Below, one piece after another: positions 9,161 through 17,321 of a stretch of DNA of 64,000 nt; position 1 is the first letter of the stretch, and each line of letters opens with the position of its first letter. The DNA lies in the NCBI RefSeq assembly GCF_029963765.1, contig NZ_JALBYU010000002.1:124001-188000 (forward strand), written 5' to 3'. The translations under genes were made by a program, and so were the position numbers. The notes below the pieces were generated by a model. It made no database searches and was not told the DNA's origin. It worked only from the letters and a program-made list of their open reading frames with translations. The DNA is from Pseudomonas sp. UYIF39. Lineage in GTDB: Bacteria > Pseudomonadota > Gammaproteobacteria > Pseudomonadales > Pseudomonadaceae.

Positions 9161-10027
9161 TTGAATCTGCTGCAACACATCGCCCAGTCACGCCACCTCT
9201 TACGCAAGTCGGAGCTCAAGGTCGCCGACCACGTGCTGCTTGATCCTGCGGCGGTGATGCACAGCTCCATGGCCGACCTGGCCCACAACGTGGGCATTAG
9301 CGAACCGACCATCGTGCGGTTCTGTCGCGCCATCGGTTGCTCCGGCTTCCAGGACCTGAAGCTGAAACTGGCACAGAGCCTGGCTGCCGGCGCGAGCTTC
9401 GGGCAGTTCGCGATTCATGAAGACGACTCGGTCGCTGACTACAGCCTGAAAATCTTCGACACCACCCTGCACACGCTGATGGAGGTTCGCGAGAAGCTTG
9501 ATCCAGTGGAGTTGCAGCGTGCTGTGTCGCTCATGTCGCAGGCCCAGCGAGTCGAGTTCTATGGCTTTGGCGCGTCGGGTGCAGTGGCGGCCGATGCCCA
9601 GCACAAGTTCTTCCGTTTGTTGCTGACGGCGGCGGCGTATTCCGACCCGCACATGCAGGCGATGTCGGCGGTCACGTTGAAACCGACCGACGTGGCGATC
9701 TGTATTTCCCAGTCCGGGCGTTCCAAAGATTTGTTGATCACTGCCAACCTGGTGCGCGAGAGTGGCGCTTCGCTGATTACCTTGTGCCCGAGCCAGACAC
9801 CGCTGGCCGAACTGTCGACCGTCAACCTGGCGATTGATGTGCACGAAGACACGGAGATCTATACACCGCTGACCTCGCGCATTGCCCATCTGGTGGTGAT
9901 CGACGTGTTGGCGATGGGCGTGGCCATGGCGCGCGGGCCGAGCCTGGTCAATCACCTCAAGAGCGTCAAGCGCAGCCTGCGCAGCTTGCGGCTGTCGCCT
10001 AAATCGGTAAAAGCGCTGGACGATTGA
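9161..10027 (+). CDS. HexR-like RpiR-family transcriptional regulator
   Basis: TTG start with AAAGAG nine bases upstream; no ATG or GTG exists in frame before the preceding stop at 9101. The 288 residues contain an N-terminal helix-turn-helix (HTH_6; ...MADLAHNVGISEPTIVRFCRAIGCSGFQDLKL, about 35-75) and a sugar-isomerase SIS domain (about 125-260; GFGASGAVAADAQHKFFRLL, CISQSGRSKDLL). HexR proteins use SIS to sense 2-keto-3-deoxy-6-phosphogluconate and repress Entner-Doudoroff and central carbon genes. Here the gene is not beside zwf-pgl-edd but upstream of the pyruvate carboxylase block, corresponding by position to PAO1 PA5438. Control of pyruvate or anaplerotic metabolism is therefore an inference. 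A fitting palindrome lies in its own promoter. Confidence 0.88.
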   Translation: MNLLQHIAQSRHLLRKSELKVADHVLLDPAAVMHSSMADLAHNVGISEPTIVRFCRAIGCSGFQDLKLKLAQSLAAGASFGQFAIHEDDSVADYSLKIFDTTLHTLMEVREKLDPVELQRAVSLMSQAQRVEFYGFGASGAVAADAQHKFFRLLLTAAAYSDPHMQAMSAVTLKPTDVAICISQSGRSKDLLITANLVRESGASLITLCPSQTPLAELSTVNLAIDVHEDTEIYTPLTSRIAHLVVIDVLAMGVAMARGPSLVNHLKSVKRSLRSLRLSPKSVKALDD

Positions 10028-10053
10028 TTCTGCTGGAAGGTCGTACCGACCTT

Positions 10054-10109
10054 ATCGCGAGCAAGCTCGCTCCCACATTTGACCGCGTTCTCCTGTGGGC
10101 GAGCTTGGT
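10054..10109. repeat. REP element with degenerate partner
   Basis: ATCGCGAGCAAGCTCGCTCC followed by CACATTT is the Pseudomonas intergenic REP sequence. A degraded, inverted second copy (GTGGGCGAGCTTGGTCC) follows about 15 bases later. It lies downstream of the RpiR-family gene. Confidence 0.8.
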
Positions 10110-10238
10110 CCGGGCGGCGTTCCGACGATGGCGTCCTGGAAAGCGCCGAAAATTCATATCCCTGTAACCCGCCCGCCGCCAAACCGTCATCCCTCGCGCC
10201 TATCTTGAAACTCCCGTAATCGCCTTGGGAGACTCGAA

Positions 10239-10448
10239 ATGGCCCAGCCCTACGAAGAACGCAACAGCGCCGCCAGAACCCGTCGTCAGCAGGAAGACCA
10301 GCGCCGCATGGAATTTCGCCGCGCTATCGAAGATCGCTGCGAACGTCGCCAACTGCTGGCCGAGATCGGTGATTTCCCTGAGCTGGAGCTCAACTACTGG
10401 CAGGCGGCACCGGCAACTTCCCGTCGAAACGCTCAACCAGCGCGCTGA
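10239..10448 (+). CDS. Small PA3496-like charged protein
   Basis: The 69-residue product starts MAQPYEERNSAARTRRQQED and is very rich in Arg, Glu and Gln. It resembles the short Pseudomonas PA3496-type proteins (putative envelope integrity protein), which share the RRQQEDQRRMEFRRAIED core and a later PEL motif. A good ribosome-binding site (GGGAG, seven bases before ATG) supports it. The last 59 bases overlap the 3' end of the convergent lysR gene, so the C-terminal tail NAQPAR is encoded antisense to the regulator's end. Family identification is from memory of the motif; the function is unknown. Confidence 0.65.
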   Translation: MAQPYEERNSAARTRRQQEDQRRMEFRRAIEDRCERRQLLAEIGDFPELELNYWQAAPATSRRNAQPAR

Positions 10449-11352
10449 TCTGCACCCGCTCGCTGCGAATAAACGCAAGGAACGCGTGCGCCACCGGTGA
10501 CAGCCGTTTTGCCTTGGCTTGCACCAGGCACCAGCTGCGGTATAGCGGCAGCTCTTCGACGGGCAACTCGATCAATCCGCCGGTCGCCAACTCAAGGTTC
10601 AGGGCGTGACGCGTCAACAGCGCCACGCCCAGCCCCGCCAGCACACATTCACGCTGGGCTTCGGCTGACGAGACTTCCTGGGTCTGGTTGAAGTGCACGC
10701 GCTTCTCTTTGAAATATTCTTCGCATGCCAGCCGAGTCCCGGAGCCGAGTTCGCGCATCAGCAGTGTGTAGGGTTCAAGATCCTGCAAACGCAGCGGGCC
10801 CATGTGGCACAGCGGATGATTCGGTGGCGCCACGGCAACGATCGGGTTGTTGAGGAACGGCAAGAACTCCAGCCCCATGTCCTGCGGCACCATGGACATG
10901 ATCACCAAATCGTCGCGGTTGTCCGACAGTCGTCGAATTACCTGCCCGCGATTGACCACCGTCAGTTGCAGATTCACTTCCGGATGCTGGCGCTTGAACG
11001 CGGCAAACAGATGCGGCACGAAATACTTGGCGCTGGATTCCACCGCCAGTTTCAGCTGGCCTTGCAGCGATCCCTGCATGTCTGAAAGCTGCATGTCGAG
11101 GTTTTCCAGGCGCCCGAAAATGTCCCGGCTGGCGCGTTGAAGGGCCTCGGCTGCCTCGGTCATGTAGAGCTTTTTGCCGACGTAATCGAACAAAGGCTGA
11201 CCAATCAGCTCCTCAAGTTGACGGATTTGTAGGCTCACGGCAGGTTGTGTGAGAGACATTTCGTCAGCTGCGCGGCTGTAGGACCGCAAATCACAGACCT
11301 CATTGAAGATCTGTAATTGACGTAATGTCATACGCATCAAGGACTTACGCAT
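10390..11352 (-). CDS. pycR: LysR-type regulator divergent from pyruvate carboxylase
   Basis: 320 residues with N-terminal winged helix-turn-helix (MTLRQLQIFNEVCDLRSYSRAADEMSLTQPAVSLQIRQLEE, about 8-65) and a two-lobed effector domain (about 95-300) of the CbbR-like subgroup. Start options are the ATG at 11352 and later ATGs in MRKSLMRMT; the longest is kept. The gene is divergent from pycAB, and the position matches PAO1 PA5437, known as PycR, the regulator of the pyruvate carboxylase genes. An inverted repeat typical of LysR-type sites (11390-11405) sits in the shared intergenic region. The inducer is not predictable. The 3' end overlaps a small convergent gene. Confidence 0.88.
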   Translation of the reverse strand: MRKSLMRMTLRQLQIFNEVCDLRSYSRAADEMSLTQPAVSLQIRQLEELIGQPLFDYVGKKLYMTEAAEALQRASRDIFGRLENLDMQLSDMQGSLQGQLKLAVESSAKYFVPHLFAAFKRQHPEVNLQLTVVNRGQVIRRLSDNRDDLVIMSMVPQDMGLEFLPFLNNPIVAVAPPNHPLCHMGPLRLQDLEPYTLLMRELGSGTRLACEEYFKEKRVHFNQTQEVSSAEAQRECVLAGLGVALLTRHALNLELATGGLIELPVEELPLYRSWCLVQAKAKRLSPVAHAFLAFIRSERVQISALVERFDGKLPVPPASS

Positions 11353-11389
11353 TTTATAGGTGCTCTCACCGCAGGCTGATGAGGCAACT

Positions 11390-11405
11390 ATAAGTCTTTA
11401 CTTAT
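11390..11405. promoter_or_regulatory. Candidate LysR-type binding site (PycR)
   Basis: ATAAG-TCTTTA-CTTAT is an inverted repeat 38 bases upstream of the pycR start and about 140 bases upstream of pycA. Spacing and symmetry fit LysR-family recognition sites, so it may serve both divergent promoters. Confidence 0.5.
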
Positions 11406-11492
11406 GGCTGACCCAATAATTAATCATTTTTGTTAATCCCTTGTGGGGGCTAGTGTGGAGCCGCGACTGAATCGAAACATTTGGTCACGCGT

Positions 11493-11512
11493 CGACCTGG
11501 TCTAGCAGGTCG
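11493..11512 (+). promoter_or_regulatory. Hairpin in the pycA leader
   Basis: CGACCTG-GTCTAG-CAGGTCG forms a 7-bp stem with 6-base loop, ending 30 bases before the GTG start of pycA. No T tract follows, so it is not a terminator; it could affect mRNA stability or be a protein site. Confidence 0.4.
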
Positions 11513-11542
11513 TGGGTACCACCGGCTCAAGGGAACCTCCAA

Positions 11543-12958
11543 GTGATAAAAAAGATCCTGATCGCCAACCGTGGTGAGATTGCCGTACGAATCGTACGTG
11601 CCTGCGCCGAGATGGGCATTCGCTCGGTCGCGATCTATTCCGACGCCGACCGCCATGCGTTGCATGTGAAGCGCGCGGACGAGGCCCACAGCATCGGTGC
11701 CGAGCCACTGGCCGGCTACCTGAATGCGCGCAAGCTGGTGAATCTGGCGGTAGAAACCGGTTGCGATGCGCTGCACCCCGGCTACGGTTTCCTCTCGGAA
11801 AACGCTGAACTGGCAGATATCTGCGCCGAGCGCGGCATCAAGTTCATCGGTCCATCGGCTGAAGTGATTCGCCGCATGGGCGACAAGACCGAAGCCCGTC
11901 GCAGCATGATCAAGGCTGGCGTACCCGTCACCCCGGGGACCGAAGGCAACGTCGCGGACATTGCGGAAGCCTTGATCGAAGGCGACCGCATCGGTTATCC
12001 GGTGATGCTCAAGGCGACTTCCGGTGGCGGCGGCCGTGGTATCCGTCGCTGCGACAGCCGGGAAGAACTTGAACAAGCATTCCCTCGTGTCATTTCCGAA
12101 GCCACCAAGGCCTTCGGTTCGGCGGAAGTGTTCCTCGAAAAATGCATCGTCAATCCGAAACACATCGAAGCGCAGATCCTCGGCGACAGTTTTGGCAATG
12201 TGGTGCACCTGTTCGAGCGTGACTGCTCGATCCAGCGCCGTAACCAGAAGCTCATCGAGATCGCCCCGAGCCCGCAACTGACCCCTGAACAGCGCGCCTA
12301 CATCGGCGATCTGTCGGTGCGCGCAGCCAAGGCCGTGGGTTATGAGAACGCCGGCACCGTGGAGTTCCTGCTCGCCGAGGGCGAGGTGTACTTCATGGAG
12401 ATGAACACCCGGGTGCAGGTGGAACACACCATCACCGAAGAAATCACCGGCATCGACATCGTTCGCGAGCAGATCCGCATTGCTTCCGGTCTGCCGCTTT
12501 CGGTGAAACAGGAAGACATCCAGCACCGCGGTTTCGCGCTGCAATTCCGGATCAACGCCGAAGACCCGAAAAACAACTTCCTGCCGAGCTTCGGCAAGAT
12601 CACCCGTTACTATGCCCCCGGCGGCCCCGGCGTGCGTACCGACACGGCGATCTACACCGGCTACACCATTCCGCCGTTCTACGACTCCATGTGCCTGAAA
12701 CTGGTGGTCTGGGCGTTGACCTGGGAAGAGGCGATGGACCGTGGCTTGCGCGCCCTGGACGACATGCGTCTGCAAGGGGTCAAGACCACCGCCGCGTACT
12801 ACCAGGAAATCCTGCGTAACCCGGAATTCCGTAGCGGCCAGTTCAACACCAGCTTCGTTGAAAGCCACCCAGAACTGACCAACTACTCGATCAAGCGCAA
12901 ACCCGAAGAGCTGGCCCTGGCCATCGCCGCCGCCATCGCCGCCCACGCAGGCCTGTGA
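11543..12958 (+). CDS. pycA: Pyruvate carboxylase subunit A (biotin carboxylase)
   Basis: GTG start with AAGGGAACCTCC upstream. The 471 residues form a complete biotin carboxylase: N-terminal domain IANRGEIAVRIVRACAEMGI, ATP-grasp with glycine-rich KATSGGGGRGIR (about 155-168), VEFLLAEGEVYFMEMNTRVQVEHT, and the C-terminal domain up to about 450. It carboxylates biotin with ATP and bicarbonate and passes the carboxyl to subunit B, to form oxaloacetate from pyruvate (anaplerosis). The AccC paralogue of acetyl-CoA carboxylase is close in sequence, but the adjacent transcarboxylase gene 11 bases downstream identifies this as the pyruvate carboxylase subunit. The ending HPELTNYSIKRKPEELALAIAAAIAAHAGL is typical of PycA. 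Confidence 0.95.
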   Translation: MIKKILIANRGEIAVRIVRACAEMGIRSVAIYSDADRHALHVKRADEAHSIGAEPLAGYLNARKLVNLAVETGCDALHPGYGFLSENAELADICAERGIKFIGPSAEVIRRMGDKTEARRSMIKAGVPVTPGTEGNVADIAEALIEGDRIGYPVMLKATSGGGGRGIRRCDSREELEQAFPRVISEATKAFGSAEVFLEKCIVNPKHIEAQILGDSFGNVVHLFERDCSIQRRNQKLIEIAPSPQLTPEQRAYIGDLSVRAAKAVGYENAGTVEFLLAEGEVYFMEMNTRVQVEHTITEEITGIDIVREQIRIASGLPLSVKQEDIQHRGFALQFRINAEDPKNNFLPSFGKITRYYAPGGPGVRTDTAIYTGYTIPPFYDSMCLKLVVWALTWEEAMDRGLRALDDMRLQGVKTTAAYYQEILRNPEFRSGQFNTSFVESHPELTNYSIKRKPEELALAIAAAIAAHAGL

Positions 12959-12969
12959 GGAATAGAACA

Positions 12970-14778
12970 ATGAGCAAACAAATCTACGTTACCGACACAA
13001 TCCTGCGCGACGCCCACCAATCGCTGCTCGCGACCCGCATGCGCACCGAAGACATGCTGCCGATCTGCGACAAGCTCGACAAAGTCGGCTACTGGTCGCT
13101 GGAAGTCTGGGGCGGCGCGACTTTCGACGCCTGCGTACGTTTTCTCAAAGAAGACCCGTGGGAGCGTCTGCGCCAACTGCGCGCGGCGTTGCCTAACACT
13201 CGCCTGCAAATGCTCCTGCGTGGCCAGAACCTGCTGGGCTACCGCCACTACAGCGACGACGTGGTCAAAGCCTTTGTCGCCAAGGCCGCGGTCAACGGCA
13301 TCGATGTGTTCCGCATCTTCGACGCCATGAACGACGTGCGTAACCTGCGCGTCGCCATCGAAGCGGTGAAAGCCGCCGGCAAACACGCTCAAGGCACCAT
13401 CGCTTACACCACCAGCCCGGTGCACACCATCGAGGCGTTCGTGGCGCAAGCCAAGCAGATGGAAGCCATGGGTTGCGACTCGGTGGCGATCAAGGACATG
13501 GCTGGCCTGCTGACTCCGTACGCCACTGGCGAACTGGTCAAGGCATTGAAATCCGAGCAATCGCTGCCAGTGTTCATTCACTCGCACGACACCGCTGGCA
13601 TGGCCACCATGTGCCAACTCAAGGCCATCGAAAACGGCGCCGATCACATCGACACCGCGATCTCGAGCTTCGCATCGGGCACCAGCCACCCGGGCACCGA
13701 GTCGATGGTTGCCGCCCTTAAAGGCAGCGAGTTTGACACCGGCCTGAACTTGGAGCTGCTGCAAGAGATCGGTTTGTACTTCTACGCCGTGCGCAAGAAA
13801 TACCACCAGTTCGAAAGCGAATTCACCGCCGTCGACACCCGCGTTCAAGTCAACCAGGTACCGGGCGGGATGATTTCCAACCTGGCCAACCAGTTGAAAG
13901 AGCAGGGCGCCCTGAACCGCATGGGCGAAGTGCTGGCCGAAATCCCCCGCGTTCGTGAAGACCTCGGCTTCCCGCCACTGGTGACCCCGACCTCGCAGAT
14001 CGTCGGCACCCAGGCGTTCTTCAACGTGCTGGCCGGTGAGCGCTACAAGACCATCACCAACGAAGTGAAGCTCTACCTGCAGGGCGGCTATGGCAAAGCG
14101 CCGGGCACCGTGAACGAAAAACTGCGTCGCCAGGCCATCGGCAACGAAGAAGTGATCGACGTGCGTCCGGCCGACCTGCTCAAGCCGGAAATGACCAAAC
14201 TGCGTGCCGAAATCGGCACAGTGGCCAAGTCTGAAGAAGACGTGCTGACCTATGCCATGTTCCCGGACATCGGGCGCAAGTTCCTCGAAGAACGCGCGGC
14301 CGGCACCCTGACCCCGGAAGTGCTGTTGCCGATTCCTGAAGCCGGCAGCGTGGCCTCGGCCGGCGGCGAAGGCGTGCCGACCGAGTTCGTCATCGACGTC
14401 CACGGCGAAACCTACCGCGTCGACATCACCGGTGTCGGCGTCAAGGCTGAAGGCAAGCGTCACTTCTACCTGACCATCGACGGCATGCCGGAAGAAGTGG
14501 TGTTCGAACCGCTCAACGAATTCGTCAGCGGTGGCAGCAGCAAGCGCAAGCAAGCCACTGCACCGGGCCACGTCAGCACCACCATGCCGGGCAACATCGT
14601 CGACGTGCTGGTCAAGGAAGGCGATACCGTGAAAGCCGGCCAGGCCGTGCTGATCACCGAAGCGATGAAGATGGAAACCGAAGTCCAATCGGCCATCGCC
14701 GGCAAAGTCACCGCCATCCACGTGGCCAAGGGCGACCGGGTGAACCCGGGCGAAATCCTGATCGAGATCGAAGGCTGA
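12970..14778 (+). CDS. pycB: Pyruvate carboxylase subunit B (carboxyltransferase, biotin carrier)
   Basis: Start MSKQIYVTDTILRDAHQS with GAGGAAT before it; a GTG at 12955 overlaps the pycA stop and lacks a site. Residues 5-~300 form the TIM-barrel carboxyltransferase (DTILRDAHQSL, KDMAGLLTP, HSHDT metal-binding residues), followed by the PYC_OADA domain to about 470 and a C-terminal biotinyl domain with the signature EAMKMET, lysine 567 being the biotin site. The annotation oxaloacetate decarboxylase alpha subunit is common for such sequences, but no membrane beta or gamma subunit is present and pairing with pycA indicates carboxylation. 602 residues is the normal length. A strong terminator follows. 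Confidence 0.95.
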   Translation: MSKQIYVTDTILRDAHQSLLATRMRTEDMLPICDKLDKVGYWSLEVWGGATFDACVRFLKEDPWERLRQLRAALPNTRLQMLLRGQNLLGYRHYSDDVVKAFVAKAAVNGIDVFRIFDAMNDVRNLRVAIEAVKAAGKHAQGTIAYTTSPVHTIEAFVAQAKQMEAMGCDSVAIKDMAGLLTPYATGELVKALKSEQSLPVFIHSHDTAGMATMCQLKAIENGADHIDTAISSFASGTSHPGTESMVAALKGSEFDTGLNLELLQEIGLYFYAVRKKYHQFESEFTAVDTRVQVNQVPGGMISNLANQLKEQGALNRMGEVLAEIPRVREDLGFPPLVTPTSQIVGTQAFFNVLAGERYKTITNEVKLYLQGGYGKAPGTVNEKLRRQAIGNEEVIDVRPADLLKPEMTKLRAEIGTVAKSEEDVLTYAMFPDIGRKFLEERAAGTLTPEVLLPIPEAGSVASAGGEGVPTEFVIDVHGETYRVDITGVGVKAEGKRHFYLTIDGMPEEVVFEPLNEFVSGGSSKRKQATAPGHVSTTMPGNIVDVLVKEGDTVKAGQAVLITEAMKMETEVQSAIAGKVTAIHVAKGDRVNPGEILIEIEG

Positions 14779-14811
14779 GTTAACAGCCTCGATATACCGC
14801 TTTAAACCTCG

Positions 14812-14838
14812 GGGGGGCATGTGCTCCCCTTTTTTTTT
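14812..14838 (+). terminator. Rho-independent terminator of pycAB
   Basis: GGGGGGCA-TG-TGCTCCCC forms a short GC stem (one mismatch) followed by nine T residues, 35 bases after the pycB stop. Confidence 0.85.
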
Positions 14839-14856
14839 GCCCCGGGTTTTTGGCTG

Positions 14857-17100
14857 TTAGAAACTCATTCGCCACTGACCCGTGACGCCGTGGTTTCGGC
14901 TGTCGGTGCCAATCTCGCCAGTGAGACCGACGCCCAGGGTGTGTTTTGCTGACAATCCAAGGTCCAGCCCTGCATCGACCAGCAGACTGTCACGGTCCAG
15001 TGGCGCGCCGGAAACGGTGAAGTTTTTTCCGCCCGTCACCAATCGTTGACGGGTATCGCTGTAGACGTCCCCGTAAGTGTGTTTCCAGCCGGCACTGAAC
15101 CGCGGCGTCAGTTGCATGCCGTTATCCAGCGTGTTGAGCTTCGCCAGCCGCAGGCCGAATGTGCTGTTCAAATTGTTCTGCGTTTGACCGTGTACTTTCA
15201 GCGCCGCTGCGCCACCTTTTTCCGTGTAAGTGTCGCGCTTATAGCGTTGGTAGCCCAGGCTGGCAAACGGTTCGATGCTGACGTTGGCCCGGCCCAGGTT
15301 GTAACCCAATTCCGCAAAGGCCTGCTGGGTGTTGGCATCGTAACGGCCTTCGGGGCGGTCGCTGAAACCTTTGAAGGCAACGCGGCGTTTAGTGCTGCCG
15401 TCGTGGCTGCTATAGGTCGCGCCCAGGCGCAGGGACATTGGTCCGTTTTGACGTAGGGCATAAGCTCCCAAATGCCAGCTGTCGAGATCGCCGTCGAGTC
15501 CTCGGCTGTCCAGGCGCGTTTCGGATTTGCCACTCATCAACCCGATGCGCCATTCCTCATCGATGCCCCAATCCGCTCCCAGTACCAGGCCTTGGGTTGT
15601 GTGTTTCAGAGCGTCGTAGTCGCGATCCAGCGTCCCGCCGTGACCCAATGCTTGAAGCCAGACCCGGCCATTGTCTTCGTTGCCGGCGGCCAGGCGTGGT
15701 GCATTGCGCCTGGTGGAATTGCTGTAGCTACTGGCGCTGTCCAGCTGACGCATGGCCGAGAGCATGGTCCCGCTGATTGGGCTGTCACTGTTCAGGGTCG
15801 CTTTTGCAAGGTTGGCGTTGTTGCCGCCAGCCAGCTGTTCGATGGCAACAGATGCCGTTTGTTTGTCAGCGCTGAGCATGGCTGCGACAGCAGCGTTTGT
15901 GGGGCTGGATGCCTTTGGCACTGTTGCGACAGGATTGGCCGCTGGGGGTGGCGTTGCGGCTGGCGAATGTTTTTCAGCGGTAGTTGTCGGTGTGGAGACC
16001 GGGACGGATGTGTCGGTACTTGCCGGTGGATTCGGGGCTTCCGCGACGGAGGGTGCTTGAGGTATGTCCGTTGGCTCTTCAATGCTTTGGGCGGCTTCCC
16101 TCCCGTTATCCGTGATTGCGACAGCATCCAACGGCACATCGTTACGCACGAGGATCAGACCGACTTTCTTTTCCTGGTAGTCGAGCTTGGGCGTTAAAAA
16201 GGCAAGGTTGTTGAGAACTTTCCCAAATTCCCCTTCGACTTTATTGGCAACAAGGATGTTGTTTTCGCTGATTAGCGGGTAGTCACCCGGTGCTGCAACG
16301 ATGTTCAGTGTGGCGCCGCCAAGGCTGGCGGTGCCATCGACTATTATCGTTTCACTTTTGCGGTCGGCATTGACCTCGTAGGTTAGCTCGGCAGTTTTTG
16401 AGAGATCCAAGTTACCGTTAACTTTCGGTGCTCCGTGCAAACTGTCTACAGTAAGCTTTCCGTTTACCTTCAGGGAACCGGTTAAACCGTTGCCCGCAAA
16501 AGCGCCTTTTTCATGGATAACGACGTCGCCTTCGATAGTTCCCGGGTTGTGCAGGGTGCCTCCTGATTGCACGGTCGCTCCGCCGCCAATCTTCCCGTTG
16601 TTGACAAGCGTTCCTTGGGTCAGCGCCCCACCTTGGATATGCCCATTATTGATTAGCGTTGCTTTTGAACGTATCAAGACACCGGTATTGAAATCACCGG
16701 AACCATTCATGGTCCAAGTGCTTCGTTTGAGCTCCAGGCCTTCAAAACGACGACTCTCGCCTAACGTGCCACCGCTCGCAGTATCGAGTTGCAGGAAGTT
16801 GACACCGTCACCACCGTCGATCAATCCGGAAAGGACTCCTCGGCTGGACACAATGACCAGATCATCTCCATCGCCGAATGTCCGATCAACACCATCCGCT
16901 GCTTTGCTGATGGTGGTTTTGTTGGTGGCGGGATCATTTATAAATGCGTCCAGCGCCGCCATGAGCTGCTCTGGCGACTCATCCGGTGGTGCGGTGGTAT
17001 CCGCGGAGATCTGCTGAGCCATCGAAAATTCAGCGCAACCCACTGCAAGCGCAATGGCCAGTGCCAGGTGTTTTGGTCGGTGTTTGTGTTGAACAGGCAT
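14857..17100 (-). CDS. Autotransporter outer-membrane protein
   Basis: Start MPVQHKHRPKHLALAIALAVGCAEFSMAQQ gives a clear signal peptide with basic n-region; the in-frame upstream codon at 17130 is TTG and adds little. The passenger (about 30-340) is rich in repeated short strands such as NNGHIQGGALTQGTLVNNGKIGGGATVQSGGTL, consistent with a beta-helix. A Pro/Ala/Thr-rich linker (about 345-420) separates it from a C-terminal beta-barrel (about 470-747) ending in the aromatic RMSF signature for outer-membrane insertion. The barrel exports the passenger to the cell surface (type Va secretion). No catalytic motif of a protease or esterase was seen in the passenger, so adhesion or biofilm function is only a guess. 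The Pro-rich linker is unusual. Confidence 0.85.
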   Translation of the reverse strand: MPVQHKHRPKHLALAIALAVGCAEFSMAQQISADTTAPPDESPEQLMAALDAFINDPATNKTTISKAADGVDRTFGDGDDLVIVSSRGVLSGLIDGGDGVNFLQLDTASGGTLGESRRFEGLELKRSTWTMNGSGDFNTGVLIRSKATLINNGHIQGGALTQGTLVNNGKIGGGATVQSGGTLHNPGTIEGDVVIHEKGAFAGNGLTGSLKVNGKLTVDSLHGAPKVNGNLDLSKTAELTYEVNADRKSETIIVDGTASLGGATLNIVAAPGDYPLISENNILVANKVEGEFGKVLNNLAFLTPKLDYQEKKVGLILVRNDVPLDAVAITDNGREAAQSIEEPTDIPQAPSVAEAPNPPASTDTSVPVSTPTTTAEKHSPAATPPPAANPVATVPKASSPTNAAVAAMLSADKQTASVAIEQLAGGNNANLAKATLNSDSPISGTMLSAMRQLDSASSYSNSTRRNAPRLAAGNEDNGRVWLQALGHGGTLDRDYDALKHTTQGLVLGADWGIDEEWRIGLMSGKSETRLDSRGLDGDLDSWHLGAYALRQNGPMSLRLGATYSSHDGSTKRRVAFKGFSDRPEGRYDANTQQAFAELGYNLGRANVSIEPFASLGYQRYKRDTYTEKGGAAALKVHGQTQNNLNSTFGLRLAKLNTLDNGMQLTPRFSAGWKHTYGDVYSDTRQRLVTGGKNFTVSGAPLDRDSLLVDAGLDLGLSAKHTLGVGLTGEIGTDSRNHGVTGQWRMSF

Positions 17101-17170
17101 CGAGTACGGCCTCTTTTGAAAGGAGGCCAAACTCTAAGAGGCAGGCTATAGGTACCGATGTCAGCTGCTT

Positions 17171-17186
17171 CCCGCAGGCTTGCGGG
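17171..17186. other. Small hairpin upstream of the autotransporter gene
   Basis: CCCGCA-GGCT-TGCGGG forms a 6-bp GC stem in the gap between the autotransporter start and the ABC permease end. Without a T tract on either strand it is not a good terminator. Confidence 0.3.
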
Positions 17187-17321
17187 GGTTGTCAGAAGGT
17201 TGTGTAGAAAATTGCCCGCCTCCTGAGGAAGGCTGTTTTTACCCGATCTGGCTGACGCTTTTTCTTACAACAAATCGAGACATGGTCGGCTATCGCAACT
17301 CGAAAACTCATCTGCCTTTCA

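Noticed and set aside
11450-12970. 506-codon minus-strand frame opposite pycA
   Set aside because: Antisense shadow with no family resemblance.
12883-14820. 645-codon minus-strand frame opposite pycB
   Set aside because: Antisense shadow of pycB, no ribosome-binding site and repetitive His/Asp/Val-rich composition.
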